From NCBI RefSeq assembly GCF_010389155.1, contig NC_057769.1, positions 17,050,735-17,114,734 of the forward strand: a stretch of DNA of 64,000 nucleotides, in the 5' to 3' direction. Under the pieces are notes generated by a model, which was given only the letters and a program-made list of their open reading frames with translations, was not told the origin of the DNA and ran no database searches. Source of the DNA: Erigeron canadensis (taxonomy: Eukaryota > Streptophyta > Magnoliopsida > Asterales > Asteraceae). This document shows positions 21,666 to 34,346 of this stretch, piece by piece. The translations under genes were made by a program, and so were the position numbers. The first letter of the stretch is position 1; each line of letters opens with the position of its first letter.

Positions 21666-23510
21666 ATGACAACAATCAACATCAATTCAGACATTTCATC
21701 AAGAGAGGTACAAGTTTTTACTCAAACTGACTACTTGTCTCTTCAAACAACTACTGATACTTTGACAATGCAAAATCTTACTTTGAAGACAAATTTGAAC
21801 ATAGCTAAACAAGAGTTTGATAAACTTAACGAAGCTTTTTCTCAACTCTCAATAGCTCATGATGCTCTCAAAGTTAACTATGACTCTTTGAAAGAAATGC
21901 ATTTGTCAAGTAACAATTCTCAAGTTGTTTCACCCAATGCACATCTAACCAATAAATGTGAAGACCTTGAAAAGACTGTCCATTCACTCAAGCAAACCAT
22001 TGAGACCTTACAGCTTGAGAAAACCAATGAATGGATAAGAGCAAATGCAAGACAAGCAGATGTTGAGTTTCTCACAAACAAAATGAAAGATATGAGACCA
22101 AATTGTGAAAAACATGAAAGACAGATTTCTGACTTAAACAGTTCTTGTTTTCTCAAAGGAGTTGAAATTGAAACTCTTCAAAAACAAGTTGAGGATTTGA
22201 AAGCAAACATTTTGTTCTACCAAGAGAAAATTTACAAAATAGAACAAAATCCTTTCTTAGATTTCACTGCTTATTACAATAAATCAAAGATTGATAAATC
22301 AGAACTTCTTTTTGGTTTACGTTGTGAGAATCCAGCACATTTAGAGAAAATTCAAAAAGAAGATCTTGGTGCTTTGTATGATGAAAAATTTCTTCGTCTT
22401 GGCATGATTCAAGAATTCATCAGACCATCTGAGGATGATTTTGAGTCAGATGATGTTGAAAGACCAAAACCAACTCAAATAAACATTGATTATGTTGCTT
22501 TTAATGATTCTTACAAGAAAACTCATAATAGATCAATTTATGAGTTAGAAGAAATAGACAACATTTCAGTGAAACAAAATGAGTCTCAACAAGAGTCTTC
22601 CAAATCAATTTCTCACAGAGCTTATATTCCAACTACCATAATGGAAAAAGAAATTGAAAACCTAAAACAAAAAGTTGAGTCTCAACAAAAGGTTATTGAA
22701 CATCTGAAAACTCAAGATTATTCCCCAAAGGTAAGTGGGACCACCCCTACCCATATGATGATTAATCATAATTCTGATGATTGTTCCACTCCATCCAATG
22801 GGAGTGAGAATTCTACAAAGGTACTGCAGGATGATAGCATCTCTTCTAAAGAAATTCAAGAAATGTCCACAACAATGTTATCATCATTTTCCAAGATTGA
22901 AGAAAAAATTCAAGCTTTGAAGACTAAACGTCTTGCTTCTGTCAAAAAGGTACTTTCTTTTGAAACCCCCGTGATCACACCTAATGACAAAAGTAAAGTG
23001 ACTTTAGAGCATAAAATTGAGATTCCTGAAAATTTTAAGGCTAAAGCAAAAGCATTGATTGAAAAGATGACTACCAAAACTGATTCTCAACCAAAAAGTC
23101 AATCAAAAATTAAAAAAGGAGTTAAACAACTTTCTTTCAAAAAGCCTAAAGTTGAATCAAAGAAGGAATCTAAATCTAAGATTTCTCCAACTTCATTTTA
23201 CTCACCCAAAAGTCAGCTTGCACCAACTATCAAAGGAAAGAACACCATTAAGGTTCATGTTTCATCTGTTTCTAGAACCTCTGCTCTTAAAACTATCTCT
23301 AAAAATAGTCCGATATCCAAGATGTCAAAAACTAGTCAAGTTTTCCTCACAAAAGAAACATCTAAGGGTATAACTATTTATAGGGATCAGTATGGTTGGT
23401 TCACTGTTTAAACTCCAAAGAAACAGAATTCCAAATCTTCAAACAATACCATGACCAATTTTTCTAACCCAAAAGGACCCATTCAAAAGTGGGTACCAAA
23501 AACAACATAA
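21666..23510 (+). CDS. Element C ORF1: coiled-coil gag-like protein with one in-frame stop
   Basis: Opens at the ATG at 21666. The sequence is Lys/Glu/Gln-rich with long heptad stretches (residues about 30-190 and 315-350) and a Lys/Ser-rich basic part near residues 440-550. A TAA at 23409-23411 follows GWFTV; the same frame continues 33 codons to 23510, ending in PIQKWVPK, very like the ends of the gag proteins of B (PIKRWVPKKN) and A (IKKRWVHKNN). So it probably corresponds to the C-terminal half of a Sirevirus gag. No CCHC zinc knuckle or capsid part is visible. A VFTQTD near the start resembles a dynein light chain (LC8) TQT motif. Confidence 0.7.
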
Positions 23511-25779
23511 TTGTTTTTATAGGTAATAAAGGTCTGTGCTATTCAACACATGATCCTGGAATGAGTTTCTGATCAAAGAAACTATCTCAAATAAGTGCTA
23601 ATTACCACTATACTAACTTACCTCTGCATGTTGTGTAAAAATCCTCCATCTCTCTAAATTTCATTTATTATCTGTCAAACATTGATGCTATGCTTACGTG
23701 CAATATGTTTTATATCATGCAATGTTTGAGGGGGAGAGAAAGGATAGTTCATGAAACAAATGAGAGTTTGTGTATTTGCACTATTTGATTAGAAACTCAT
23801 TGTTATTTTAGAAAAACAAAATATAAAAATGGAAAATTTGAAAATTCACAAAAAAATTAAAAAAAAATAAAAATATATATATATATTTTTGTTTGTTTTG
23901 TTTTGTTTGTTTATTCTAGTTTTTAGAAATCTGATAAATGAAAAAGCCCAAAAACAAGTAAAGCCCAATATCAATCAAGTTCCTAACCGACCCAACCTGA
24001 CCCGACCCATTTTTTTTCTTTCTTTCTTTCTTCTTAAGGAGGGAAAAACAATTTTTTTTCTTATCTGTTCACGTATACCAGTAAAATCACTAACTCTCTC
24101 ACTAAAAATCTTCATAAAACTTTTTGTTGCTGATCATCAAAAGAAGTTAAGGGTCTTGTTCCAAATCATTCTGTGATCATTTCTTTCTATAACATCATCA
24201 ACTTTCAATCACATCCACAGGTACTATCTCGGTTTGAATGTAGATTTCATTGTTTTTATTTTTTCTTGAATTTCTCGATTCTGTTAGTACTTCTGTGTTA
24301 ACTGTGTGAATTAGAAGCATTTTCAGGATAGGTGTAAATGATTATTACATGTTTAAATGCTTTGTTTGATGTTTTTGAAAATTCAAAAACCCTTCCCCCC
24401 TGTTCTTGAAAATAAACATGATCAGAGTGTGTTTAAATGGATTGATGCGTTTCTATTCAGATATGTTGCGTGATGATATTGTTAGTTTGGCTAGGGATGA
24501 ATGTTATGCCATGCTCAAATTGCAGTTTGATTCATTGAATGAGAATATTGATGTATGTTTGGCTAACTGAAAAGTGTTTGGCAAAAATATTTTATTTTAG
24601 AGTTGGTTGATTCTAAAACGATCTAAATTTAGATCGTTTTGATTTCTAAACGACTTGAAGTAAAATAAGTTTACCATTCACCTTTTATGTTCTTTTCATG
24701 TTATTTCTTTGATAAAACCCTTGAGACTGAGACCAAAACGATCTAATTTGGATCGTTCTTGGGTCTGTACGCTGTGTGGTTTGTTAATGAGTTTGGAAAT
24801 TTGATTGATAGGTAACTAAATTCTTATGAATTCGGTTCGCTCAAATCTCATACTTTTTAAATGTAAGGAGAAATCATGACTTTGATTTCACTTTATATTT
24901 TTTAAGTGTTGGAAAATCTTGAAAAGAGAAGTGAAGTGTTTCTCAAAATTTTTCTAAAACGATCTAATTTAGATCGTTTCATTTTTCCTTCACTTCAAAA
25001 GTTTTTAACAAAACCTAAAACGATCTCTTTTAGATCGTTTTACCTTTTCTTTCCCATACTTAACATTTTTTTTCTCTCTCACATGAGAAACTTAAAACGA
25101 TCTCTTTTAGATAGTTTTACTTTCTTTTTCCATACTTAAAACTTTTTACTCAAATAAAGGTTTAACACGATCTCTTTCAGATCGTTTTAACTTCAGTTTT
25201 CCATACTTCATTAAATCTTTCAAAACGATCTAAATTTAGATCGTTTCATTTTTTTTAACTTAGTTTTACTCAGAATGATCTAAATTTAGATCGTTCAGAA
25301 TTTTATACTTAGAAATTTTTTTTCTTTTGTTTTCTTTCTTTCAACATTTTATTTTTACTTTTATTCTTGTGTGGTGTGACAAACTGTTTTGTATGATCAT
25401 ATAATTGTCATATATTTTGGATTATGAGGAATCGAACTCCTTTGTGTACTTCCTTATTATTCTCAAATATATCATACTTATATGATTATATATTATTTTC
25501 AAAGTTATGTACATATCAAAGTATATAAGAGCACGAAGAATTGATCGCCTTTGTGAACTTCTTTGTAAACTTATATATGGAAAATATGTATTTAGCTATT
25601 CTGTGTTTATTTTCTCATAACAAATGATTTATAAAGGATACACTGAGTTGATCGCCTTTGTGAACCTCCTTGTATCTTATATAAATTGTCTGTGTGAACC
25701 TTGTTATTTGCTATTCAAATATTATTTTTCTGTGTGTGTTAAAAGTTTTTATGTCTTAAAACAGAAAATTATAAAAATA
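23511..25779 (+). other. Element C spacer where pol would be expected; palindrome-rich
   Basis: About 2.3 kb without a conserved protein, in the place where related elements carry PR-INT-RT-RNaseH. It includes AT-rich low-complexity DNA (23830-23900), a GGGGGAGAGA purine tract near 23729, the second palindrome cluster, and at 25420-25700 three degenerate direct repeats around GATCGCCTTTGTGAACTTC. A frame open from 25624 adds a hydrophobic stretch ahead of the ATG at 25780, but homologues do not support that start. Confidence 0.7.
24613..25299. repeat. Palindrome cluster 2 upstream of element C ORF2
   Basis: Eight copies at about 24615, 24734, 24955, 25015, 25093, 25163, 25221 and 25271. The copy at 24615-24640 is a perfect 26-bp palindrome. 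Centres vary (AAATTT, AATTT, CTTTTAG) while CGATC..GATCG arms stay, and most copies keep A-rich and T-rich flanks. The last six are spaced 50-80 bp apart. Confidence 0.88.
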
Positions 25780-28700
25780 ATGGATCATCAAGAGGAGGTT
25801 AGACATGATGAAGAGATTGCCATTAATGAATCAATAGAAGAAATTCTTACAGCCGGAAATTCTATCAATATGAGAAATAATCGATATCTGAATGATCCTT
25901 TCAATGCCCCCGGCTTTCCAATAATTTCAGCAATCTTCCACAATCATCCTCTTACTCATGCTCTAACTATAGATGTTGATCTGGCTGAATCATATTTATT
26001 TGACATGTGGAGATCCATTATCTTTGTGCAACCACATGATCCATCTTTATCAAGGACTAAATCAAAAGTCAAATCTCCAGAACTTCGTAGACAAGGCTAT
26101 TTTCAATTTAAACTTCAGTCTGGAGAGAATACATATGACTTCGAGTTCAATTTAAATGATTTCAGAAGATATTTAAGGCTACCAGAAGCAAACTCAAATG
26201 GGAGAAATGATTATGATGAATTTGAATCAAATGATGTGATGTTTGCTGGCTTGATATCACTTGGTTATGATGGTCCTCTGACAAAAACAACTGATTTTAA
26301 GCTGAAGAAGTTACCAAGAATTTGGTACTATGTGTTTTCTGTTCTCAGCAACTGTTTACATCCATATACAAGAGGAATGGATAACTTGACCCAGACAATG
26401 CTGTACATATTCTATGGGTTTGTTTTCAATCAGCACTACGACATTGCTCAACTTCTTTGGGATCAGCTGATAGTAGCAGTAAATGGAAAAATATCTGCTC
26501 CCAAGAAGTATATTCCTTTCATAAGATTTCTCTCAGCAATTGTCCGAAGTATAATCAGGAACAAGAAGCACATTCCAAGACTTCTTGAGACAGGGAAAGT
26601 TGTTACTCATCCATTCAAGTTTGTTAGAGACTCTGGTATCCCTTACTATTCTTATTTGATTCCATCATTTTTACTTGATATGGTTTCTAATGCTGATGAT
26701 GCCAAGAAGGCATATCTGGACTGGATTAGGACAACAATGGGACCGGAAAGCCTCCCAGTTCCTACCCAAGTTGTATATAGGTCGCCAAGTGAGGGGTCTA
26801 AGAGGAAAAGAAAAGAGAGTGAGGGTGAATCCAGTTTAGGTAGGCCAAAGAGTAAGAAACAAAGAGGTGAAATGTTTGTGATAAAGTTGAGTAAGAAAGT
26901 ACATCAACAAAAGAAGAAGGGAAGTTCAAAGAAAAAGAAGTTGAAAAGAAAAACACCAGTTGAACCTTCTTCTCCAACATCTTCTGAGGATACAATCTCT
27001 GAGTCTGGGACTCCAAGACCAATTCGATCACCACCTCCTACAACCTCAAATATCAAAAGATCACCATCACTAAGAACACCTTCACCACAAACACATTCTT
27101 CACCAATTCAAATATCTCCACTTCCAGATATTCTAACACCAGAACCCCCAACAATGCCTCAATCACAACCAATTCCAACTCAAATTCCTTCATCAACAAT
27201 TTCTACACCTGTTTTCCTATCACCTCCACCGACATACTTTCAAGGCCGCAGGAAGTCCATTCCTGTTAATATCAAAAAGAAAACATTCAAAAGATCTCGC
27301 TTTGAGTATGATCGTTTCTCCCAAGCTGAACAAGAAGATGTGGCTGATTCTGATATTGATTCATCTGATAATGAAGCCAATCAATTTGCTGATGATGTAA
27401 TGGACATCCCGGAGGAACAAGGTGGAAATGAGGGTGGAGTTGAAAATTTTAGAGAGGATGAGAGGTCCGGGCTAGGTATAAGGCATAAAGAAAACGTTGG
27501 CCTTCCATTAGTCCAAACAACATATACTCGACGGGTTCGACCTAGGATAGAAGACAAGAGCTCCCAACTCTTGCACGGTCAAACCTCCACTAGCCATTCG
27601 GAAGTCTCTCTACAGATTGACGTCTCATTTCTGCATGGGCAAAATCCACGTACTCCATCCCAGTCTCCTTCAGAGTCTGTGGATGTTAAAGATAAAGAGA
27701 CATCTGCCCCTCTCTTGACTTTCGATTCTGCACGTCTGTCTAGTACCCATAGGACACTTACACCGATTGTTATACCATCTGCACATCTAGGTGATGCTGC
27801 CGGAACAAACATAGAGAGCTCGGCTTTAGTGCCCTCTCAAGGATTGTTTGGAAGTCCTTCCATTGCTAACGTTATGCCAGCTTTGAACGAAGGCACCCGT
27901 GTAGCTGAATTGGCTCAGCGACAGTTTGAACTCTCCCGAGCTCGAGCAGTTGCTGCGGCTATTCGTTCTTTGGGTTTAACGGTTGATCTAAGTGACACCG
28001 GTGTTATGTTTGTCCACTTTCCAAAGGATTCTGGTTGTGAAGCCGAATCATCAACTGTTGCTCAAACTCTTGAACCAACAGGAAATCCTGTGACAGTCAT
28101 GATGTCGTCAGGTCACTCAGTAGAACCACTTGGAACAACTGATGTGTCAGCTTCTATTACTTCTGATACTTCAATTTCTGAATCTCCAGCTGTTGTAACA
28201 TTATCTCCAACTGTTCGTACTCTTGTGACTCATCTGGTTGAAGGGATTGAACAAGAACAAGAAAGTGTTTTACGTGCTTCCCGATATTCTATTACAGGAA
28301 AACTTCCAATTACTCAAACCAGTTCTTCACCACGCAGATTGCTTACTGGTGGTGCACTTAGAATTGGCTCATCTGTTCTTACTCCAATCTCAACACCTAC
28401 TACTCATATTTCAACTGTTCCAACTGTTATTCCTTTGTCATCTCAACCAATCATATCAACACCACCAATTACTCAATCATCTCCAATTTCATCATCAACT
28501 CCCCCAGAAATTTCAACTTCATCAACTCAACAATCATTTCCTGATCCTGATTCTCCTGATTCTTTTTCAAGTTCTTCATCTTCATCAGACTCTGATCTTA
28601 GTGATACTTATTTGAATGACTATACTGTTAATAGGCTTCATGAAAGTGGTATATCTACTGATACTCTCATAATGGCAGTACTTCGTAGATTAAGATCTGA

Positions 28701-30540
28701 AGAGCCTAATCTGAATCCACCAAAGCAAGCCATCTGTCAATCAATTCTTTCTTATCAACATTTCCTGGATACTGATACTGCTCATAAGGCTGAAACTGAA
28801 GCAATTCGAAAGAGATTAACTGAGTTTGAACAACAATGTCGACCGGCCACTATCTTAAGGAGTCGGGATGATCAAAATCCGGATGATCAACCCGAGGGGG
28901 AGAATAATGCTCAAGATAGTGGAGAAGGTCATAATAAAACACAAGAAGCAAGTGTTCAAGAAGTAACAGAAGGAAATCAAGATCAAAGTCAAAGTGTGGA
29001 TATTCCTTCATCATCTCAAGCTCATCAAGTTCATAATTCTGATTCAGGTGATCTGCCTCCACTTGTTAAATATATCTCTCACTACTACTCAACTACATAA
29101 AGTTCTGACCAATCTAGTGATCTTGATCCGTTTCAACCAGAGAAGAGGACTGATGATGATAGTGATTCTGATTCGGATGATTCTAATGATGCTCCACCAA
29201 GACCTGCTATGTCTCAAGAACAATTTGAGAAAGATATCTTTGAAGAAATTGTCTATGATCTAAGAGATACAAATAATCTTGACACTCCAAGAGAGCTTAG
29301 CATGGGCATTAGACATCCAAGAATCACTCGTGACAAAATCTGGCAAATCAATGAAGGATATTTTTATGAGAATTATGCTCAAATGCTAGATCTGAATGTC
29401 AGACCTGAAGAATTAGTATGCAGGGCAAGATACATTGAAGAAAGAGCCTTCTCGATTTACTGCTCATCTGAGGAAAGACTCAACATGACCTTGAATAGGT
29501 TGAGAGCATTCTTTCTTTTCAGACATTAAAATCAAAGGGATGCATACTTAGAAATGATGAATGCTGAAAGCATAGTAAGAAGTGAAGAGTGGTATAATCA
29601 GTTCCAGAGTCCAATCACAAGAGTGTTGACATTGATTGCTCCTATCAAGTATCAGAATCAAAGACTTGTCCGATTTAGAGTTCAAAGAGCTGATGGTCAC
29701 ATTTATGCTATTCATGAAGAATCTTTCCAATACTTACCAATCTCTGACATCCTCTTTCTCTACAACCAGTATGCTCATTTGATCACAAAGACTCTAGATC
29801 AACTCCTTGCTTATGAAGCTCTGAAGAGTCACATTCAGGCTTTAATCAGATATTATGAGTTTAATTTCCAGATTGGTCTAGAAAGGAGAACAAGAAGAAT
29901 TAATCTCACGAGACCAATTCAGAGAGCAGGAGGTTATGAGTTGGATTCTTATCAGATTGGAGATCCAATAGAAGAATTGGATGGATTTGTTTTCATTAAC
30001 AGCTTCAGAGGAAAAATCTTTGTCCGTGCATCTGATTTTCCCAAGTATTCAGATGGCACTCTGAAATATTGTTTATTCTTCCTCAGAGCCATTCATGATA
30101 ATCCTGATCCCAGTGAAAATGAACACATCCAGATTCAAAGAGAAAGACACATAAGAAGGATTCAAGAAACAATTGATGTTCGTCAAAGGGTTAGAGATCT
30201 TATTGCTATCAGAACTATTAGACCAAGAGAAGGAATCATTCATACTGAGACAGGTTCATGGGTTCTTTGGAATCCAAGTCATGAACGAGGTCCTCATAAC
30301 ATTCCTCCAGTTAACTTTCAAGATAATATCAGATTGCCCGATGAATGTCCAGAAGGTGCTAACTGGCATTTCATTCCTAAGAGGTATTGGAATGACTCTT
30401 GGAATAGTTACAAGAAAAGGGCTTTTTGGAATTCTATGAAAGATAAGCCATCTACATCAAAAGCAACTCAAGATTACAAGAAAAGAAAGAACAAGAAAAG
30501 ACGAGCTGAGAAAAGAAGGAGGAGGAACAGGAGGAACTGA
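25780..30540 (+). CDS. Element C ORF2: giant 3' gene homologue, two in-frame TAA codons
   Basis: From the ATG at 25780 one frame runs 1,587 codons to 30540, broken only by TAA at 29098-29100 and 29527-29529, both possibly from CAA. The N-terminal part (about residues 30-320) is a predicted globular region. Its motifs line up with A, B and D: HPLTHALTIDVDLAESYLFDMW (B: CPISYALT..LLEFW) and GMDNLTQTMLYIFYGFVF..YDIAQLLWDQL (B: GLDQISLIQVEMGYYLW..VDFAEMLFAQL). Then basic clusters (KRKRK, KKKKLKRK), a long Ser/Thr/Pro-rich disordered part, an acidic patch, and a C-terminal domain ending in a strongly Arg/Lys-rich tail. No signal peptide or membrane anchor is convincing. Function unknown; it may act in the nucleus. 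Confidence 0.75.
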
Positions 30541-30571
30541 TAAGAAGACAACCAAGCACTAAGGGGGAGAA

Positions 30572-30851
30572 TGTTAGAAATTCAAAATAGTGCTTAGTTG
30601 TATTTCATTATCTTTGTTAATTTGTATATGTAATATAAGGTTGAGGGGGAGCTTATGTATTTACTTAGAGTATAAATACCCTCAAGCCTTAGCCTTTTGT
30701 AACCTTTTAGTCACATATTGCTAAATATATTTCCAAGCTTTCCACACATATACCTCTGTCTCTCTCAATACACACACTAACACACACACATCCACCTTTG
30801 TTACTCACCTTACTTCCGCACCCGAACACGAACGATTTCCATTATATTACA
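30572..30851 (+). repeat. Element C 3' LTR
   Basis: 280 bp, nearly identical to 20363-20643. Differences: one C missing in the run after TATAAATA, A to G in CCTTAACC, and C to T close to the end. Confidence 0.92.
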
Positions 30852-30856
30852 AGTTT

Positions 30857-33800
30857 GGGCTTCTGAGGAGGCCTGCAGATTTCTTTCTCAGCCTTCAAAA
30901 CACTGGACATTATTTCCCTCTTTTTAATCTCCATCTCTTTCTTCCTATTCTTTATCAGATCTTCAATAGATATCTTGAAAGTGAGATGGTCCAGTTTTTG
31001 TTCTAAGGGAGAATACTTCATCCCATACTCATATTCTGCCATATCCACCAAGGCCTTCTGCACTCTTGCATCATGCTTGATTTTCTGATATCTTTCATTA
31101 GTGAGGCCAAGAGCTGTAGCATCCATCAGATCAATGGTACCCATTGCCAAGTGTTGGGCCCTTTCTCTTTCCTGAGTTTCTCTCCACATAATGAACTGAT
31201 TGGAGACTTGTCTCTGAAGAGCATCTAACTTTTTCTGATCAGCTTCTAAATCTGGTAATCCCTTTTTCTTTGGCTCCTCAACCATCTTAGCTTTGCCTTT
31301 GTCTTTTCTTGCTTGTTCAGATGGTTGGGGTTCAGATTGTATCCTTAGTCGTTCCCCCTCAGATCCAGATGGCCTCTTGGTTGCTTCTATTAATTCTTGA
31401 GAGCTGGCTAGCAAACCAATCGGCACATCACTTCCCCCTTTGGGAATCTCCGCAGGCATCCTTGCATATAAATCAATTGCCTTCTGCATGCCCTGCAGAG
31501 GTTCCCAATTCTGCTGGGAAATACTATCAGAAATTCCCTTTGACATAGTGGCAAACTGAGCTCTTAGTCTGAATGTAGAGTTCAAATTCAGCTTCTCATG
31601 CTCCAGGACTTCCTTCAGTAACCCCTTTTCTTCATCAGATAAAGCACCAGAGGGAGGAGGAGTAACAACTTCAGGAGTTTTCTTGAGCAGGGCTAGGATT
31701 TCATCCAGTTGCTTTGACTGGTTCTGAACTTGTTGATCAAGAGTTGACACAGAATTCTTCATTTCAGTTACAGCTTTGTCAACCTTGTCATTTGTTGCTT
31801 TGGAGACTTCAGAAACCAGCATCCTGACCCTCTCTTCAACCTTTTCAGCCACCGACATTGAAATCTGAGAAATGAGATCTTCAGAAAATATGGATTTCAG
31901 TGTCGTAGAAACCTTTTCACCAACAGAGGTACCAAGAGACTCTTCCTCAACACTCGGCTTCTTAACCAACTCACCTACTTCTTTTTCAAGTGCCAAGAAA
32001 GAATTTTGTATCATAAGTAGCCAGGATTGCAGAATCGCAACGACTGAACTCTGCACATCCCTCTTGGTCAACTTGAATGCTTCACCAATGGCCCTACTCA
32101 AACCATTACATGATGACACCAATTCATGTAACTTCCCAACCACCAAGTTCTCATTAACTGCTATTCTTGTAAACTCAGTACCCATAACATCCTGGGCATC
32201 CTTCAAATCGGCCAGAGACTTGGTGTTGGCAGCTAGAGATTTTGATAAGCCCTCAACCTGAATGAGAAGGTTTTGGACTGCAGTTTGTGATTTCTCTAGC
32301 TGAGCTTCCATGCTCAGAGGTGCAGCAGTCGAAGTGGAAGCTGAAGCAACAAAGGGAGTTGTTCTAATGCTTGCCAGAGATCTCTCCAAGATTCTTTCTG
32401 AGGGACCATCAGACTTGGTCTCAGAATCTAGTTCTTTCTCTTGCTCTCCTGGCAGATCATATGTCCTCCTTGGTGGAACAACATGGATTCGAGGGTGAAG
32501 AAATTGAAGAGATGGTTGAAAGACAGCAGATGTAACATATGCTGGAGTTGTGCCTTGTGGAAATAGAGGATGTTGATGAGAAATTGGTGGTGGTTGATAA
32601 GGTGGATCAAGATCGATGATATTTTGTTGTTGTTGTTGTTGTTGTTGTTGTAAAAGAGGTGGTGATGCAGGTTCTTCAACAGGAGTGAGGGTTGGCTCAG
32701 AATCTGAAAGATTCTCCCTCAACAAGTCTTCATCAAAAATAAAGTCCTCGAGGTTTCCCTCAGGAAGCTCATCGTCATCCCAGATTTACATTCTGGTCAG
32801 ATATGCTCTGGTCTTGATTCCCAGAATCCAAGCCAGCACCCAGTTCAGCAGCTGCTTCAGTAGGTGCATCGTCACTGGTCAGAGTTGGAACAACTTCAGA
32901 CGATACCAATTGTGCCTCAGTAACTCTTGTGCTGGATCCAAGAGTCTCTTCATTGGCCGTAGACTTTGAAACCTCCATTTCTCTGGGTATCACCTGAGAA
33001 ACATCAAAAGTTTGTGCATGCAAAGAGTGTAAGATTTGTTAAGTTACAGGGAGTGCATGTGCAGACTCAACTTCTAATGTGTGTTGGGTTAACACACCAA
33101 TATCTTCACCATCTCCTCCTAAAGAAGTTTTGGAGATGGCTGCTTGTAGGTTTCCCATTTGACCTTCTTCTGAAACCTGTTTTGAGGTTTCAGAAGGCTG
33201 AGCTTGGGTACTAGTATCCTTGGGTTGTAAGGATTGCCTAAAAGGACGCAGTTTTAATAAACCCTTTGGAGATCTTTAGGAATCTTTTGGGAGATCCTCA
33301 GGTTGGTCAGTGGAAGATGAAGGTAGCAGGGTAGAACTTGTTTTGGGTTTAAACAAGTGTAAACAATTGCCACTAGATCGACTGGTGGGTCTCACATTCT
33401 TTTGTGACCCGCCCAGTGATCATTCTGAGCCAGCCGGTCGTGCTGCGTCAGTTTTAATATTGTGACTAAGTACTTGAAGCATTGCAGGGGACAATTCAGG
33501 TTCGTCCTCAGACTCGGTCAGCTTGGAGAGGTCTTTGCAAAATTCCATCTGAGAGCTCTCCTGAAGGATATCAGAATATCCTTCTCCCAGAATTGCCAAA
33601 AAACAAATACTTAAAAATCTAGGGAAGGCAATGTGAATGCTCTTCTTCCCCTTCAACTTAGTCAACAGCTGAGCAAACAGCATCTCAGCAAAATCCACCT
33701 TCATCCCGTGCCATAAATAATAGCCCATCTCAACTTGGATCAACGAAATTTGATCTAGTCCTCCACTGTTCCCTCCAAGACACTCTACAATCTGTGTCCA

Positions 33801-34346
33801 AAAATATCTCCAGCACCCCTTGAAACCAGCAATGAAGATGTGGCCAGACGTCTTCAAGTTGCCATCATCATCAAGAATTTGATTGTGGCCAGTAACCAGC
33901 AAAACTTCCCTGAAGTTAACCCCTTTTTGTCTTTTTGTATATGGGGTGTTGGGAGGTAAATAATTCAACCTGAGCGCCTCCCAGAAACCGTCAAGCGTCA
34001 ATACGCACTTCACCGTACCTTCCTTCAGCGTGAATGCTATTGACTTCTCATCCTTGGCAACTTCGGCCGTATACCAAAACTCCAGCAAGTAACGATGGTA
34101 TAAACACTCTGGATCAGCAGTTAGAGCGTAGGAAATGGGACAGCGTTGAAGAAACGCGTTTAATCTGCCCAGAACCCCTTCAGATTTAGCATTTAGGGTT
34201 GCCTTAAAATTGTTCATATTAAACCGAATGGTTTTAGATTCAAAGTCTTTTGGCCATTGAGAACTGGGTTTAACAGTAGATTTGGGTGGAGAGTATTCGA
34301 AAGCAATGAGTGTTTTAGGTTCTTTAACGGTCGATGAAGAAGCCAT
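30857..34346 (-). pseudogene. Element B extra 3' gene (env-position), N-terminal and central parts
   Basis: Opens at the ATG at 34346, about 690 bp downstream of RNaseH. First frame to 33420: globular domain with ECLYHRYLLEFWYTAE, LTLDGFWEALRLNYLP, CWRYFWTQIVECLGG and GLDQISLIQVEMGYYLW. It ends at TGA where A has an Arg codon context. After frameshifts (33023-33420) a second large frame (32725 to the C insertion) has Pro-rich sequence, a run of about 10 Gln coded by CAA, a long coiled coil (about residues 130-350) and a Lys-rich region. Element C interrupts it; the end is at 19901. Position matches the 'envelope-like' gene of Sireviruses, but I see no membrane segment. Confidence 0.75.
32625..32652. 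repeat. (TTG)n microsatellite coding poly-Gln in element B
   Basis: About nine TTG/GTT units on +, read as CAA (Gln) on the minus strand inside the extra 3' gene of B. Confidence 0.85.

Larger units (their letters stand above)
20363..30851 (+). mobile_element. Element C: young pol-less LTR retrotransposon nested in B's 3' gene
   Basis: 10,489 bp. LTRs 20363-20643 and 30572-30851 differ at three places (two substitutions and one single-base indel). Perfect 5-bp target duplication AGTTT at 20358-20362 and 30852-30856. Primer site TGGTATCAGAGC at 20646; purine tract AAGGGGGAGA before the 3' LTR. It encodes a coiled-coil gag-like protein and a very long protein related to the extra 3' genes of A, B and D. 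I find no protease, integrase, reverse transcriptase or RNaseH, so it must borrow them. Its 281-bp LTR is unrelated by eye to the ~900-bp LTRs of its neighbours. Confidence 0.9.

Noticed and set aside
21093..25299. CRISPR-like array
   Set aside because: Eukaryotic context, irregular spacing, palindromic rather than directional repeats and no Cas genes.
25624..25779. Hydrophobic N-terminal extension of element C ORF2 as signal peptide
   Set aside because: The related genes of B and D start at an ATG just before their alignable domain, which here is 25780; the extension is AT-rich spacer that happens to stay open.
30173..30439. Second open frame inside C ORF2
   Set aside because: Shadow frame of the longer conserved coding sequence.
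32616..32969. Plus-strand frame starting with a Cys run
   Set aside because: Antisense reading of the CAA poly-Gln tract of B's 3' gene.
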